In this document: piece after piece, positions 26,006 through 35,085 of the stretch | Numbering within the stretch: position 1 is the stretch's first letter | Layout of the letters: each line of letters starts with the position of its first letter | DNA from: Caballeronia hypogeia | GTDB lineage: Bacteria; Pseudomonadota; Gammaproteobacteria; Burkholderiales; Burkholderiaceae | DNA length: 64,000 bases | NCBI RefSeq assembly: GCF_001544875.2 | Contig: NZ_FCOA02000018.1 | Location: 1-64,000, forward strand | Direction of reading: 5' to 3' | Made by a program: the position numbers and the translations under genes | Notes under the pieces: generated by a model | Databases searched by the model: none | Seen by the model: only the letters and a program-made list of their open reading frames with translations | Told to the model about the DNA's origin: nothing

Positions 26006-29000
26006 TCAGCGGGCCGCGGCCACCGACTGCCGCACCGGACCTCCGAGCGCCCGCAACGTTTCCTTGACGGTGGAAATCCGCACGGCCAGATCCGGGCTGC
26101 GCGATTCGATCCGCAGCTTGTCCTGTCCCGCCAGCTTGATGTGCTTGTGCTTCTGCACCATCTCGATGATCTTCATTCCATCGATAGGCGGATTCGGGAT
26201 GAACTGCAGCGAGATGGACTGCTCGGCGGCGTCGATCTTGGAAATGCCCAAGGGCTTCGCCGCCAGCCGCAACCGATGCGTCTCCACCAGCGCATGCGCC
26301 TGCGGCGGCAACTTGCCGAAACGGTCGACGAGTTCTTCCAGAATCCCGTCGATCGCATCGCTCGATTCGCAGTTCGCGAGCCGCTTGTACAGCGACAGAC
26401 GCTCCTGCACATCGCCGCAATATTCCGCGGGCAGAATCGCGGGCGCATGCAGATTGATCTCGGTCGTGGCCGCCAGCGGCGCGTTCAGATCCGGCTCGCG
26501 TCCTTCCTTCAGCGCACGCACGGCGTCGTTCAGCATATCGGTATAGAGCTGGAAGCCGATCTCCTGAATCTCGCCCGATTGCTTGTCGCCCAGCACCTCG
26601 CCGGTGCCGCGAATCTCGAGGTCATGCATCGCGAGATAGAAGCCCGAGCCGAGTTCCTCCATCTGCTGAATCGCCTCCAGACGACGCTGCGCCTGCTTCG
26701 TCAGCGACTGCGGATCGTGCACGAGCAGATACGCATACGCCTGGTGGTGCGAGCGCCCGACGCGCCCGCGCAACTGATGCAGCTGCGCGAGACCGAACTT
26801 GTCCGAGCGATGCATGAGGATCGTGTTCGCGCTCGGCACGTCGATGCCGGTCTCGATGATCGTCGTGCACAGCAGCACGTTCGCGCGCTGGCCGACGAAA
26901 TCGCGCATCACGCGTTCGAGTTCGCGCTCGTGCATCTGACCATGCGCGACTGCGATGCGCGCTTCCGGCACGAGCGCCTCCAGCATCGTGCGGCGATTCT
27001 CGATCGTCTCGACTTCGTTGTGCAGGAAGTACACCTGTCCGCCGCGCTTCAGCTCGCGCAGCATCGCCTCGCGGATCACGCCGTCTTCCTCGCGGCGCAC
27101 GAAGGTCTTGATGGCAAGACGTTTCTGCGGCGCGGTCGCGATGACAGAGAAATCGCGCAGGCCTTCGAGCGCCATGCCCAGCGTGCGCGGGATCGGCGTC
27201 GCAGTGAGCGTGAGCACGTCGACTTCGGCGCGCAATGCCTTGAGACCTTCCTTCTGCCGCACGCCGAAACGGTGTTCCTCGTCGATGATGACGAGCCCGA
27301 GGCGCTTGAACTTCACATCGCTCGACAAGAGCTTGTGCGTGCCGATGACGATATCGACCGAGCCTTCGTTGATCTGCTGCACGGCCGTCGATACTTCCTT
27401 GCCGGTCTTGAAGCGCGACAGCTCCGCGATGCGCACCGGCCAGTCCGCGAAACGGTCCGTGAAGGTCTGCGTGTGCTGCTCGGCGAGCAGCGTGGTGGGC
27501 GAGAGAATCGCCACCTGCTTGCCGGCCATCACCGCGATGAACGCGGCGCGCAGAGCCACTTCCGTCTTGCCGAAGCCTACGTCGCCGCACACGAGGCGGT
27601 CCATCGGCTTGCCGCTCGTCATGTCGCCGATGACCGACGCGATCGCCGCCGCCTGATCGGGCGTTTCCTCGAAGCCGAAGCTCTCCGCGAACTTGGTGTA
27701 GTCGCGCGGTTCGAGCTTGAACGCGTAGCCTTCGCGCGCGGCGCGGCGCGCGTAAAGGTTGAGCAGTTCGGCGGCCGTATCGCGAATCTGCTGCGCCGCC
27801 TTGCGTTTGGCCTTTTCCCACTGGCCCGAGCCGAGCTGATGCAGCGGCGCGCTGTCCGGGTCCGCGCCGCTATAACGCGAGATCACGTGCAACTGCGAAA
27901 CGGGCACGTACAGCTTCGACTCGTTCTGGTACTCGAGATGCAGGAACTCGGTTTCGCCTTCGCCCAGATCCATCGACACCAGACCCATGTACCGGCCGAT
28001 GCCGTGTTGCGCATGCACGACCGGATCGCCGATCTTCAGTTCGGCGAGATCGCGCACCATCGAATCGACATTGCTCGCCTGCTCCTGGCGACGCCGTCCG
28101 GCGCGGCGCGCGAGCGGGCCGTAGAGTTCCGTCTCGGTGACGATCGCAAGCTTCTCCGCAGGCAACGAGAAACCGTTCGCCAGCGGCGCGATGCCGAGCG
28201 TGAACTTGCCGTCGCTCGTGAGCCATTCGTGGAACGTGTCGTGCGATTCGCCGCGCAGGCCGTTGTCCGCGAGCAATTGCTGGATCGTCTCGCGTCGTCC
28301 CGCCGATTCCGCGACGAGCATCACGCGATTCTCCGTCTGCTCCAGATAGTGGCGCAGCGCGAGCAGAGGCTCGTCGGCGTGGCGGTCGATCGCGAGTCCC
28401 GGCAGCGGCGCGGCCCAGCCGCCTTCGGGCGTCGCCGGAAACTTGAGCTGCGCGAAGGGCTTCGCGAACGTGAAGAAGTCGTCGTCGGTGAGGAACAGGC
28501 GGCGCGGTTCGAGCAAAGGCCGCTCGCGGTCGTGCGAAAGAAAGTCGAAGCGCTGCTTCGTGTCGTGCGTGAAGCGCTTGATCGCCGCGTCCATGTCGCC
28601 GACGAACGCGAGCTGCGAGCCTTGCGGCAGGTAGTGGAACAGCGTCGCGGTGTCGTCGAAGAAGAGCGGCAGATAGTATTCGATGCCCGCCGAAGGCACG
28701 CCGTTGCCGATGTCCTTGTAGATCTGCGAGCGGCTCGGATCGCCTTCGAACACCTCGCGCCAGCGGCTGCGAAACGCGGTGCGCGCGGCTTCGTCGAACG
28801 GAAACTCGCGGCCCGGCAGCAGACGCACGTCCTTCACCGGATAGAGGCTGCGCTGCGTGTCCGGATCGAACGCGCGGATGGAGTCCACCTGATCGTCGAA
28901 CAGGTCGATGCGATACGGCAGCGCCGAGCCCATCGGATAGAGATCGATGAGCGAGCCGCGCACGCAATATTCGCCCGGACGCACCACCTGGCTCACGTGC

Positions 29001-29482
29001 TCGTAGCCCGCGAGCGTCAATTGCGCTTTCAGTTTTGCCTCGTCCAGGCGCTCGCCCTGGGTGAACGAGAACGTGTAAGCGGCCAGAAACGACGCCGGCG
29101 GCATGCGGTACAGCGCGGTCGTCGCCGGCACGATGAGAATGTCGCAACGGCCTTCGCCCAGATCGTGCAGCGTCGCGAGCCGTTCCGAGACCAGGTCCTG
29201 ATGCGGCGAGAACGTGTCGTACGGCAGCGTCTCCCAGTCGGGCAGCAGGCGCACGCGTGCGTCCGGCGCGAAGTAGGGGATTTCGGCGGCGAGGCGCTGC
29301 GCGTCGACCGCGCTCGCGGTGACGACCGTCAGCAGCGGCACGCTCTCCCGAAAGGCCGCGTGATAGCGGGCGAGGGCGAGGGCATCGGACGAACCGGTCG
29401 CGCCGTCGAAGGCGAAACGCTGCCCCGGCTTGACCAGCGCGATGGGAGAAATGGACTGCGCGTTGACGGCTTTGGAAGGCAT
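26006..29482 (-). CDS. mfd: Transcription-repair coupling factor Mfd
   Basis: Mfd displaces RNA polymerase stalled at DNA lesions and recruits UvrA. The 1158-residue protein shows all regions in order: UvrB-homology N-terminus (about 1-350), the RNA-polymerase-interacting CarD-like domain (VHAQHGIGRYMGLVSMDLGE, about residue 490), a superfamily 2 translocase with Walker A GDVGFGKTEVALRAAF, the DEEH box IIDEEHRFGVRQKEG and motif VI HQLRGRVGRSHHQAYAYLL, then the C-terminal TRCF domain. Length matches E. coli Mfd. The ATG at 29482 gives MPSKAV. It is divergent from ispD, a standard arrangement in this group of bacteria. Confidence 0.97.
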   Translation of the reverse strand: MPSKAVNAQSISPIALVKPGQRFAFDGATGSSDALALARYHAAFRESVPLLTVVTASAVDAQRLAAEIPYFAPDARVRLLPDWETLPYDTFSPHQDLVSERLATLHDLGEGRCDILIVPATTALYRMPPASFLAAYTFSFTQGERLDEAKLKAQLTLAGYEHVSQVVRPGEYCVRGSLIDLYPMGSALPYRIDLFDDQVDSIRAFDPDTQRSLYPVKDVRLLPGREFPFDEAARTAFRSRWREVFEGDPSRSQIYKDIGNGVPSAGIEYYLPLFFDDTATLFHYLPQGSQLAFVGDMDAAIKRFTHDTKQRFDFLSHDRERPLLEPRRLFLTDDDFFTFAKPFAQLKFPATPEGGWAAPLPGLAIDRHADEPLLALRHYLEQTENRVMLVAESAGRRETIQQLLADNGLRGESHDTFHEWLTSDGKFTLGIAPLANGFSLPAEKLAIVTETELYGPLARRAGRRRQEQASNVDSMVRDLAELKIGDPVVHAQHGIGRYMGLVSMDLGEGETEFLHLEYQNESKLYVPVSQLHVISRYSGADPDSAPLHQLGSGQWEKAKRKAAQQIRDTAAELLNLYARRAAREGYAFKLEPRDYTKFAESFGFEETPDQAAAIASVIGDMTSGKPMDRLVCGDVGFGKTEVALRAAFIAVMAGKQVAILSPTTLLAEQHTQTFTDRFADWPVRIAELSRFKTGKEVSTAVQQINEGSVDIVIGTHKLLSSDVKFKRLGLVIIDEEHRFGVRQKEGLKALRAEVDVLTLTATPIPRTLGMALEGLRDFSVIATAPQKRLAIKTFVRREEDGVIREAMLRELKRGGQVYFLHNEVETIENRRTMLEALVPEARIAVAHGQMHERELERVMRDFVGQRANVLLCTTIIETGIDVPSANTILMHRSDKFGLAQLHQLRGRVGRSHHQAYAYLLVHDPQSLTKQAQRRLEAIQQMEELGSGFYLAMHDLEIRGTGEVLGDKQSGEIQEIGFQLYTDMLNDAVRALKEGREPDLNAPLAATTEINLHAPAILPAEYCGDVQERLSLYKRLANCESSDAIDGILEELVDRFGKLPPQAHALVETHRLRLAAKPLGISKIDAAEQSISLQFIPNPPIDGMKIIEMVQKHKHIKLAGQDKLRIESRSPDLAVRISTVKETLRALGGPVRQSVAAAR

Positions 29483-29617
29483 AAGGTGTGCATGGAGCCG
29501 TCCGGCGCGCCGCTCGAAAGGGCGAACTGGCGTACGGCGGACGTGGTCACGAAAGACCTATTATAAAATCCGGGCTTCAACTTTGACTTGGCAAACTCAT
29601 TTGCCCGTTATTTGCCC

Positions 29618-30340
29618 GTGACTACGCGCCTGTTTTCACTGATTCCCTGCGCCGGCACCGGCAGCCGTTCCGGCGCGCCGATGCCCAAGCAATACCAGAC
29701 CGTCGCGGGCCGTCCGATGCTCGCGTACACGCTCGCGGCGTTCGACGCGTGCTCCGAATTCTCGCAGACCCTCGTCGTGCTCGCACCGGACGACCATCAT
29801 TTCGACGCGCGCCGCTTCGGCGCGCTGCGTTTCGCGGTGGAACGGTGCGGCGGCGCTTCGCGGCAGGCGTCGGTGTACAACGGCCTCGTCGCGCTCGCGA
29901 AATTCGGCGCGCGCGACGACGACTGGGTGCTCGTGCACGACGCCGCGCGCCCCGGCATCACGCCGGAGCTGATTCGCAAGCTTGTCGCAGAACTGCGCGA
30001 TGATGCAGTGGGCGGCATTCTCGCGCTTCCGGTCGCGGACACGCTGAAACGCGTCGCACCGAACATGCCCGACGTGCCCACCGACGATGTCCGCATCGCG
30101 CACACCGAATCCCGCGACGGCCTCTGGCAGGCGCAGACGCCGCAAATGTTCCGGCTCGGCATGCTGCGCGAGGCGATCGAACGCGCGCGCCACGACGGTC
30201 ACGACCTGACGGACGAAGCGAGCGCCATCGAATGGCTCGGGCACTCGCCGAAACTGGTTCAGGGCAGTCTGCGCAACTTCAAGGTGACGTATCCGGAAGA
30301 TTTCGCGCTCGCGGGCGCGATACTCTCCGCGAACGCGTAG
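29618..30340 (+). CDS. ispD: 2-C-methyl-D-erythritol 4-phosphate cytidylyltransferase IspD
   Basis: IspD joins CTP and methylerythritol phosphate in the MEP isoprenoid pathway. The 240-residue protein shows [20 protein letters not shown] (nucleotide loop with basic residues), the [15 protein letters not shown] segment and LQAQTPQ-like [12 protein letters not shown]. The start is a GTG at 29618, giving (V/M)[12 protein letters not shown] as in relatives; an in-frame TTG 30 bases earlier is less likely. A TATTATAAAA sequence at 29559-29568 is a plausible -10 region. ispF follows after 36 bases. Confidence 0.95.
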   Translation: MTTRLFSLIPCAGTGSRSGAPMPKQYQTVAGRPMLAYTLAAFDACSEFSQTLVVLAPDDHHFDARRFGALRFAVERCGGASRQASVYNGLVALAKFGARDDDWVLVHDAARPGITPELIRKLVAELRDDAVGGILALPVADTLKRVAPNMPDVPTDDVRIAHTESRDGLWQAQTPQMFRLGMLREAIERARHDGHDLTDEASAIEWLGHSPKLVQGSLRNFKVTYPEDFALAGAILSANA

Positions 30341-30376
30341 ATCACACACATCAGCACTCACACAAGGTTTGGATCG

Positions 30377-30868
30377 ATGGATTTCAGAATCGGACAAGGG
30401 TACGACGTCCACCAGCTCGTCGAAGGCCGGCCGCTCATTCTCGGCGGCGTGACCATCCCCTACGAACGCGGCCTGCTCGGCCACTCCGACGCCGACGCGC
30501 TGCTGCACGCGATCACCGACGCGCTGTTCGGCGCCGCTTCCCTCGGCGACATCGGCCGGCATTTTCCGGACACGGCGACCGAATTCGCCGGCGCCGACAG
30601 CCGCGTGCTGCTGCGCGAGGCGTTCCGGCGCGTGTCGGAGGCGGGTTTCGCGATCGCGAACGTGGACAGCACGATCATCGCGCAGGCGCCCAAGCTCGCG
30701 CCCCATATCGACGCGATGCGCGCGAACATCGCGGAGGATCTCGATCTGTCGCTGGATCGCGTGAACGTGAAGGCCAAGACCAACGAGAAGCTCGGCTATC
30801 TCGGCCGCAAAGAGGGCATCGAGGCGCAGGCCGCGGTGCTGTTGCGCCGCACGTCCATCGACGGATAA
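30377..30868 (+). CDS. ispF: 2-C-methyl-D-erythritol 2,4-cyclodiphosphate synthase IspF
   Basis: The 163-residue enzyme cyclises the CDP-methylerythritol phosphate derivative with loss of CMP in the MEP pathway. Metal ligands are present: D10 and H12 in GQGYDVHQL and H44 in [16 protein letters not shown]. The segment [10 protein letters not shown] and the C-terminal [20 protein letters not shown] are also family features. It is the second gene of an ispD-ispF operon and converges with ahpD. Confidence 0.96.
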   Translation: MDFRIGQGYDVHQLVEGRPLILGGVTIPYERGLLGHSDADALLHAITDALFGAASLGDIGRHFPDTATEFAGADSRVLLREAFRRVSEAGFAIANVDSTIIAQAPKLAPHIDAMRANIAEDLDLSLDRVNVKAKTNEKLGYLGRKEGIEAQAAVLLRRTSIDG

Positions 30869-30910
30869 CGCGAAACGCCACGCTTCTCACGCAGGCGCGG
30901 CGTCCGGCGG

Positions 30911-31435
30911 TCATTTCCCTTCGGCTGCGATCGTCAGCGCGACGGCGTTGATCACCGCGGCGATGCGGCCGACATCGCGCAATTGCGTCGTCGACATGCC
31001 CTCGGTCACGAGATTCTCGTAGTGAGACTTCACGCAGAAGTGGCACTTGCCGACGATCGACGCCGCCAGCGCATACATCTCGAAGCGCCGCTTGTCCACG
31101 CCGCCGTGCGACGCATACGCGTTCATGCGCAGGCCGGCGGGCTGGGTCTTGAGATCGGCGTTGCCGGCCATCTCCAGATACGGATACCAGACGTTGTTCA
31201 TGCCCATCAGCGCGGCGGCGGTGAGCACGGCGTTGGTCTCTTCCGGCGAAAGCACGCCCGCGTCACGAATGACGCGCACCAGCTTCGTCGCCTTCGCGGC
31301 ATAAGCGGCGGCCAGCGCGACGCCGACCGCGTCGTTGCCTTCGAGTGATGAGCGCGCGATGGTGCCGTCGACATTCAGGCGAATGTCCTTCGCGTAGTCG
31401 GGCACGAGTTCCTTGATCGCAGAGAGGAATTCCAT
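30911..31435 (-). CDS. ahpD: Alkyl hydroperoxide reductase AhpD
   Basis: AhpD is the reductant of the neighbouring AhpC in the Mycobacterium-type system, relaying electrons from a lipoylated carrier. The 174-residue protein belongs to the carboxymuconolactone decarboxylase-like fold. The redox pair C131 and C134 with H138 appears in GKCHFCVKSHYENL, matching Cys130/Cys133/His137 of the mycobacterial enzyme. An acidic residue in the proton relay, E119, lies in KRRFEMYAL. It lies 93 bases downstream of ahpC with a hairpin in between. Confidence 0.93.
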   Translation of the reverse strand: MEFLSAIKELVPDYAKDIRLNVDGTIARSSLEGNDAVGVALAAAYAAKATKLVRVIRDAGVLSPEETNAVLTAAALMGMNNVWYPYLEMAGNADLKTQPAGLRMNAYASHGGVDKRRFEMYALAASIVGKCHFCVKSHYENLVTEGMSTTQLRDVGRIAAVINAVALTIAAEGK

Positions 31436-31456
31436 TGTTTTCTCCTATTCGATGCC

Positions 31457-31510
31457 GTTAAAAAGCCCGCCAGCGCGCCGAATTCACACATCGGCCGATT
31501 GGCGGGCTTT
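31457..31510 (-). terminator. Intrinsic terminator or attenuator between ahpC and ahpD
   Basis: On the minus strand an 11-bp stem (31500-31510 with 31462-31472) is followed by a run of Ts. The loop is long (27 bases). It lies 19 bases past the ahpC stop and upstream of ahpD, so it would lower ahpD expression relative to ahpC. Confidence 0.6.
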
Positions 31511-31528
31511 GCGGCGACCAGGAAACGC

Positions 31529-32077
31529 TCAGAGCGTCGCGCCGCCGACCCCGCGGTTGCACGGACACAGCTCATCCGTTTGCAAGCCGTCGAGAATACG
31601 CAGGACTTCCTCGGGACTGCGGCCCACGTTGAGGTTGTTGACGGAAACGTGCTGAATCACGTTGTCCGGATCGACGATGAAGGTCGCGCGCAGCGCCACG
31701 CCGGCTTCCTTGTCGCGCACGCCGAGCTGGTCGATCAGTTCGCCCTTCACGTCGCCGAACGAGTAGTGGTTCAGCTTGTTCAGGTCCTTGTGCTCGCGAC
31801 GCCAGGCCAGCTTGACGAATTCGTTATCGACGCTGCCGCCGAGCAGAACCGCGTCGCGGTCCTCGAAATCCTTCGCCAGCTTGCCGAATTCGACGATCTC
31901 GGTCGGACAGACGAAGGTGAAATCCTTCGGATAGAAATAGATGATCTTCCACTTGCCGGGGAAGGACTGCTCGGTGACTTCCTCGAAAGCGGACTGGCCG
32001 TTTTCCTCGTGATGGTTGAAACCCGGCTTCGCTGCGGTAACGGTGAATGCTTCGACTTTATCGCCAACGGTCTTCAT
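31529..32077 (-). CDS. ahpC: Alkyl hydroperoxide reductase AhpC (peroxiredoxin)
   Basis: The 182-residue peroxiredoxin reduces hydroperoxides. The peroxidatic Cys57 lies in DFTFVCPTEIVEFGKL, and the C-terminal pair C171/C173 in ELCPCNRGVGG. This three-cysteine pattern matches mycobacterial AhpC (61, 174, 176), which uses AhpD rather than AhpF; the neighbouring gene fits. CAGGAG is near the ATG. The 193-base region upstream separates it from envZ, which runs in the same direction, and should hold its promoter; OxyR control is usual for the family but I could not find a convincing four-part OxyR site. Confidence 0.95.
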   Translation of the reverse strand: MKTVGDKVEAFTVTAAKPGFNHHEENGQSAFEEVTEQSFPGKWKIIYFYPKDFTFVCPTEIVEFGKLAKDFEDRDAVLLGGSVDNEFVKLAWRREHKDLNKLNHYSFGDVKGELIDQLGVRDKEAGVALRATFIVDPDNVIQHVSVNNLNVGRSPEEVLRILDGLQTDELCPCNRGVGGATL

Positions 32078-32270
32078 GCAGAGACTCCTGTGAGATACGT
32101 TGAAAGGACAAACTCAAATCAAGCTTCAAACCAAACTACCGGATCGCTGTAACGCTCGCGTGACGCTTTGGCGCCAGTCGCACCGAGCGTTAACCCGATT
32201 CACCTTAACTCTATTTAAAAATCGCTTCAATAGGCTTTGACTAACGACGCGCATGGATTTTCACGGAGGT

Positions 32271-33635
32271 TCAGCCTTCGAAACGCGCGCCACCTTTCAT
32301 CGGCGGAAAGTCGATAGTCACTTCGAAGCCCGGCAGCGGCGTGCGGTTGCGCAACCGCAGTGTGCCGCGTTGCCGCGTGACGAGGCGCTGCACGATCGCC
32401 ATGCCGAGACCGGTGCCGTTCGCCTGCGTGCGCGCAGCATCGACGCGATAGAACGGGCGCGTGATGAGCGCCACCTGGTCGTCCGGAATGCCGCGGCCTT
32501 CGTCCATCACGGAGAGTTCGACCTTGCCGTGCGCGACGCGGGTCAGCAGCGTGATGCGCGCAATGTCGTCGTGTTCGCTGCGGCCATACTTGCGCGCGTT
32601 CTCCAGCAAGTTGCCGACGACCCGGCGCGCATCGGTCGGATCGCCTTCGATCACCGCGCCCTGCGCGAGATCGGTCCGCATGACGACGCCGTCGTCGGCC
32701 TGGAAGCGGGCAGCGAGTTCGCTCGCGATCATCGAGAGATCGACCGCCTCGGGCATGCGCTGCATCGGCCGCGCATAGTCCAGAAAGCGGCCGATGATCA
32801 TGTCCATCTGCTCGATGTCGTCGATCATCGCGAGCTTGGTCGCTTCGTCCGATGGGCTCATTTCGGTTTCCAGACGCAGGCGCGCAAGCGGCGTGCGCAG
32901 GTCGTGCGAGATGCCCGCGAGCATCAGCGCGCGATCCGCTTCGAGCTGCTCGAGGTCCTGCACCATCTGGTTGAAGCTTCGGTTGGTTTCCGCCGCGACG
33001 CCCATGCCGCGCTCGGGCAAAGGTTCGGGCGACTGGCCCGAGCCGAGCTTGCGCGCCGCGAGCGCCAGACGTGCGAACGGACGGTTCACGAGACTCGTGA
33101 TGAACGCCGCGCCGAACAGCGACAGCGCGAGCGCGAACACGCCCCAGCCGGCCCATTGAAGGCCGGTGACGGTGTCGAGCTGATCTCGGTCGAGTGCGAC
33201 CCAGTAATCGTCGTCGTCGATCTTGAAGCTGATCCACACGCCCGGAATGTCGTTCACCGACTGCGCGATGATCGTGTCGTTGCCCAGACGTCCGCGCACG
33301 TCGCGCTCGATCAGCCGGTTCAGCGATTCGTCCGGCTGCAGCTTGTATTTATCGGAGGTCTCGCGCGGGTACACGCGCACGCCCTCGTTGCTCTCCAGAT
33401 CCTGAAGCAGCGCGCGGCGCAGGTCGGGATCGGAATAGAGCAGGGCGGTGCGCGTGAGTTTGACCACGGCGACGAGTTGCAGCGCCACGCGTTGCGCGCG
33501 CGGTTCGCGCTCGATCACGCGGAAGCTCTGAAACCACGCAGTCAGGCTGACCGCGATGAGCAGCGCGATGAGCGCGAAGGTTCGCCAGAACAGGCCGCCG
33601 AACGCGAGCGCCAGTAGCCGCCTGTCGATGCGCAT
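32271..33635 (-). CDS. envZ: EnvZ-type sensor histidine kinase
   Basis: A 454-residue osmosensing-type kinase paired with the OmpR homologue upstream. TM helices are at about 13-35 and 161-183, flanking a periplasmic domain of about 125 residues. A HAMP segment follows (VNRPFARLALAARKLGSG), then the phospho-acceptor H244 in GISHDLRTPLARLRLETEM, an N-box DARRVVGNLLENARKYGRSE, and G-boxes MDEGRGIPDDQ and GTGLGMAIVQRLV. All catalytic motifs are intact. It is the second gene of ompR-envZ, 63 bases after ompR. Confidence 0.92.
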   Translation of the reverse strand: MRIDRRLLALAFGGLFWRTFALIALLIAVSLTAWFQSFRVIEREPRAQRVALQLVAVVKLTRTALLYSDPDLRRALLQDLESNEGVRVYPRETSDKYKLQPDESLNRLIERDVRGRLGNDTIIAQSVNDIPGVWISFKIDDDDYWVALDRDQLDTVTGLQWAGWGVFALALSLFGAAFITSLVNRPFARLALAARKLGSGQSPEPLPERGMGVAAETNRSFNQMVQDLEQLEADRALMLAGISHDLRTPLARLRLETEMSPSDEATKLAMIDDIEQMDMIIGRFLDYARPMQRMPEAVDLSMIASELAARFQADDGVVMRTDLAQGAVIEGDPTDARRVVGNLLENARKYGRSEHDDIARITLLTRVAHGKVELSVMDEGRGIPDDQVALITRPFYRVDAARTQANGTGLGMAIVQRLVTRQRGTLRLRNRTPLPGFEVTIDFPPMKGGARFEG

Positions 33636-33698
33636 GGGTCGGTCGGGTTCAGCTCGGTGGAGAGGAGAAAGCGTGACGAAACTCGCTAAAACGTTCGA

Positions 33699-34424
33699 TC
33701 AGGCCGCGCCGTCGGGAATGAAGACGTAGCCGAGACCCCACACCGTCTGAATGAAGCGCGGGCTGCTGGGATCGGGCTCGATCAGCTTGCGCAAACGCGA
33801 GATCTGCACGTCGAGGCTGCGGTCGAAGACTTCGTATTCACGGCCGCGCGCAAGCTCCATCAGCTTTTCGCGCGAGAGCGGCTGACGCGGATGACGCGCG
33901 AACACCTTCAGCACCGAAAATTCGCCGGTGGTCAGCGGGATTTCCTGGCCGTTCTTCGTCAGCGTGCGGGTGGCGAGATTCAGCGCGAATTCGCCGAACT
34001 CGAACACTTCGGTGGTTTCGGACGGCGCGCCCGGCAATTCGGATGGCGTCTGACGGCGCAGCACCGCGTGAATGCGCGCGACCAGTTCGCGCGGATTGAA
34101 CGGCTTCGGCAGATAGTCGTCCGCGCCCATTTCCAGGCCGACGATGCGGTCCACATCCTCGCCCTTCGCGGTGAGCATGATGATCGGCGTGCGGTCGTTG
34201 CTGCCACGCAGACGGCGGCAGATGGAAAGACCGTCTTCGCCGGGCAGCATCAGGTCGAGCACGAGCAGATCGAAACGCTCGCGCACCCAGAGCTTGTTCA
34301 TCGAAGGCGCGTTCTCCGCCACATACACGTTGAAGCCCTGCTCACCGAGGTAACGGCGCAGCAGATCGCGCAGGCGCGGGTCGTCGTCGACGACGAGAAT
34401 TTTTGATGGGTTTTTGGTTTCCAT
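33699..34424 (-). CDS. ompR: OmpR-type response regulator
   Basis: The 241-residue protein has a receiver domain with the acidic pocket D13-D15 (VVDDDPRLRDLL), phospho-acceptor D57 in LLVLDLMLPGEDG, and the conserved lysine in YLPKPFNPRELV. A winged-helix DNA-binding domain follows (about 140-236), with LTTGEFSVLKVFARHPRQPL and SLDVQISRLRKLIEPDP. Length and sequence resemble E. coli OmpR. It precedes envZ in an operon, and upstream repeats of a GTTACA motif suggest self-regulation. Confidence 0.95.
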   Translation of the reverse strand: METKNPSKILVVDDDPRLRDLLRRYLGEQGFNVYVAENAPSMNKLWVRERFDLLVLDLMLPGEDGLSICRRLRGSNDRTPIIMLTAKGEDVDRIVGLEMGADDYLPKPFNPRELVARIHAVLRRQTPSELPGAPSETTEVFEFGEFALNLATRTLTKNGQEIPLTTGEFSVLKVFARHPRQPLSREKLMELARGREYEVFDRSLDVQISRLRKLIEPDPSSPRFIQTVWGLGYVFIPDGAA

Positions 34425-34458
34425 GGAGGCATCTTAGCGCGATTGGTCGAGCGCCGAG

Positions 34459-34494
34459 TTTGTAACAAAAGCGAGTGTAACAGTTGGTTACAAA
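34459..34494 (-). promoter_or_regulatory. ompR: Candidate OmpR boxes upstream of ompR
   Basis: On the minus strand three related elements occur: TGTAAC at the distal end and two direct TGTTACA copies 15 bases apart. The outermost elements form a perfect 8-bp inverted repeat (34459-34466 with 34487-34494). On the plus strand the sequence TTGGTTACAAAATT resembles the E. coli ompF OmpR site core. The cluster lies 35-70 bases from the ompR start codon, a position suited to autoregulation. Assignment is by resemblance only. Confidence 0.4.
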
Positions 34495-34667
34495 ATTTAC
34501 GGAGCCGGTGGCACGGGTCTGAGGTTTGGTGCGTACACTGCTTTACCTAAGCCCGCCATTCGGTAGATACTCCATTAGACCAGCGCGTCACGCGGCGAGA
34601 CCAGGCCTTGTGAGGCGTGCGCGAAAAGACTGAGGCTGTCCGGTTGTCGAGCAACGAAGGGAACAAC

Positions 34668-35063
34668 ATGAAGGGAGCGCGGCAGCGCGGACCCGTGCGC
34701 TCCGAGCGCATCTTCAGAAAAACACTTCTTGCCAGTGCGCTCTATGCAGTACTGAGCACACCTCATGCCTATGCGCAGACCACCGGTTTCACGCGCGAAG
34801 ACAATCCTTCTTTCGATCGCAGCATCGGCAATCGGCCGAGTCATTTCGACGGTCGCATGATTCGCGCGCAGCAGCGCGTGAACAAGAGCGCGCCCCCTTC
34901 GAGCCGCGATCACGACAGCAAGGCGCCCGCGATGCAGCCCATCCAGCAAGTCGATCAGACGCCGCCCGCGCGGCCGCCGCGCCACACCGTGATGACCGCC
35001 GACGAACGTCGCCTTCTGCGACAGCACATCGAAGAAGCGGTGCGCGATCTCTACAAGCGCTGA
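34668..35063 (+). CDS. Secreted small basic protein, function unknown
   Basis: The 131-residue product has a long basic N-terminus and a Sec signal (RKTLLASALYAVLSTPHAYA, cleaved after AYA). The mature part is polar, with Pro-rich spacing and a C-terminal helix (MTADERRLLRQHIEEAVRDL). AAGGGA is six bases before the ATG. No named domain is recognised. It precedes the DUF1501 gene by 22 bases, so cotranscription is likely. Confidence 0.7.
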   Translation: MKGARQRGPVRSERIFRKTLLASALYAVLSTPHAYAQTTGFTREDNPSFDRSIGNRPSHFDGRMIRAQQRVNKSAPPSSRDHDSKAPAMQPIQQVDQTPPARPPRHTVMTADERRLLRQHIEEAVRDLYKR

Positions 35064-35085
35064 GCGCTGAGCGCTGCGAGCCGCG

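Noticed and set aside
26141-29566. A plus-strand open frame of 1141 codons opposite mfd
   Set aside because: It is antisense to a clearly conserved gene; composition is dominated by Arg, His and Ala, as expected for the mirror frame of GC-rich coding DNA, and it has no domain features.
32078-32270. OxyR site upstream of ahpC
   Set aside because: Only scattered CTAT/ATAG elements without the four-part, seven-base spacing; too weak to call.
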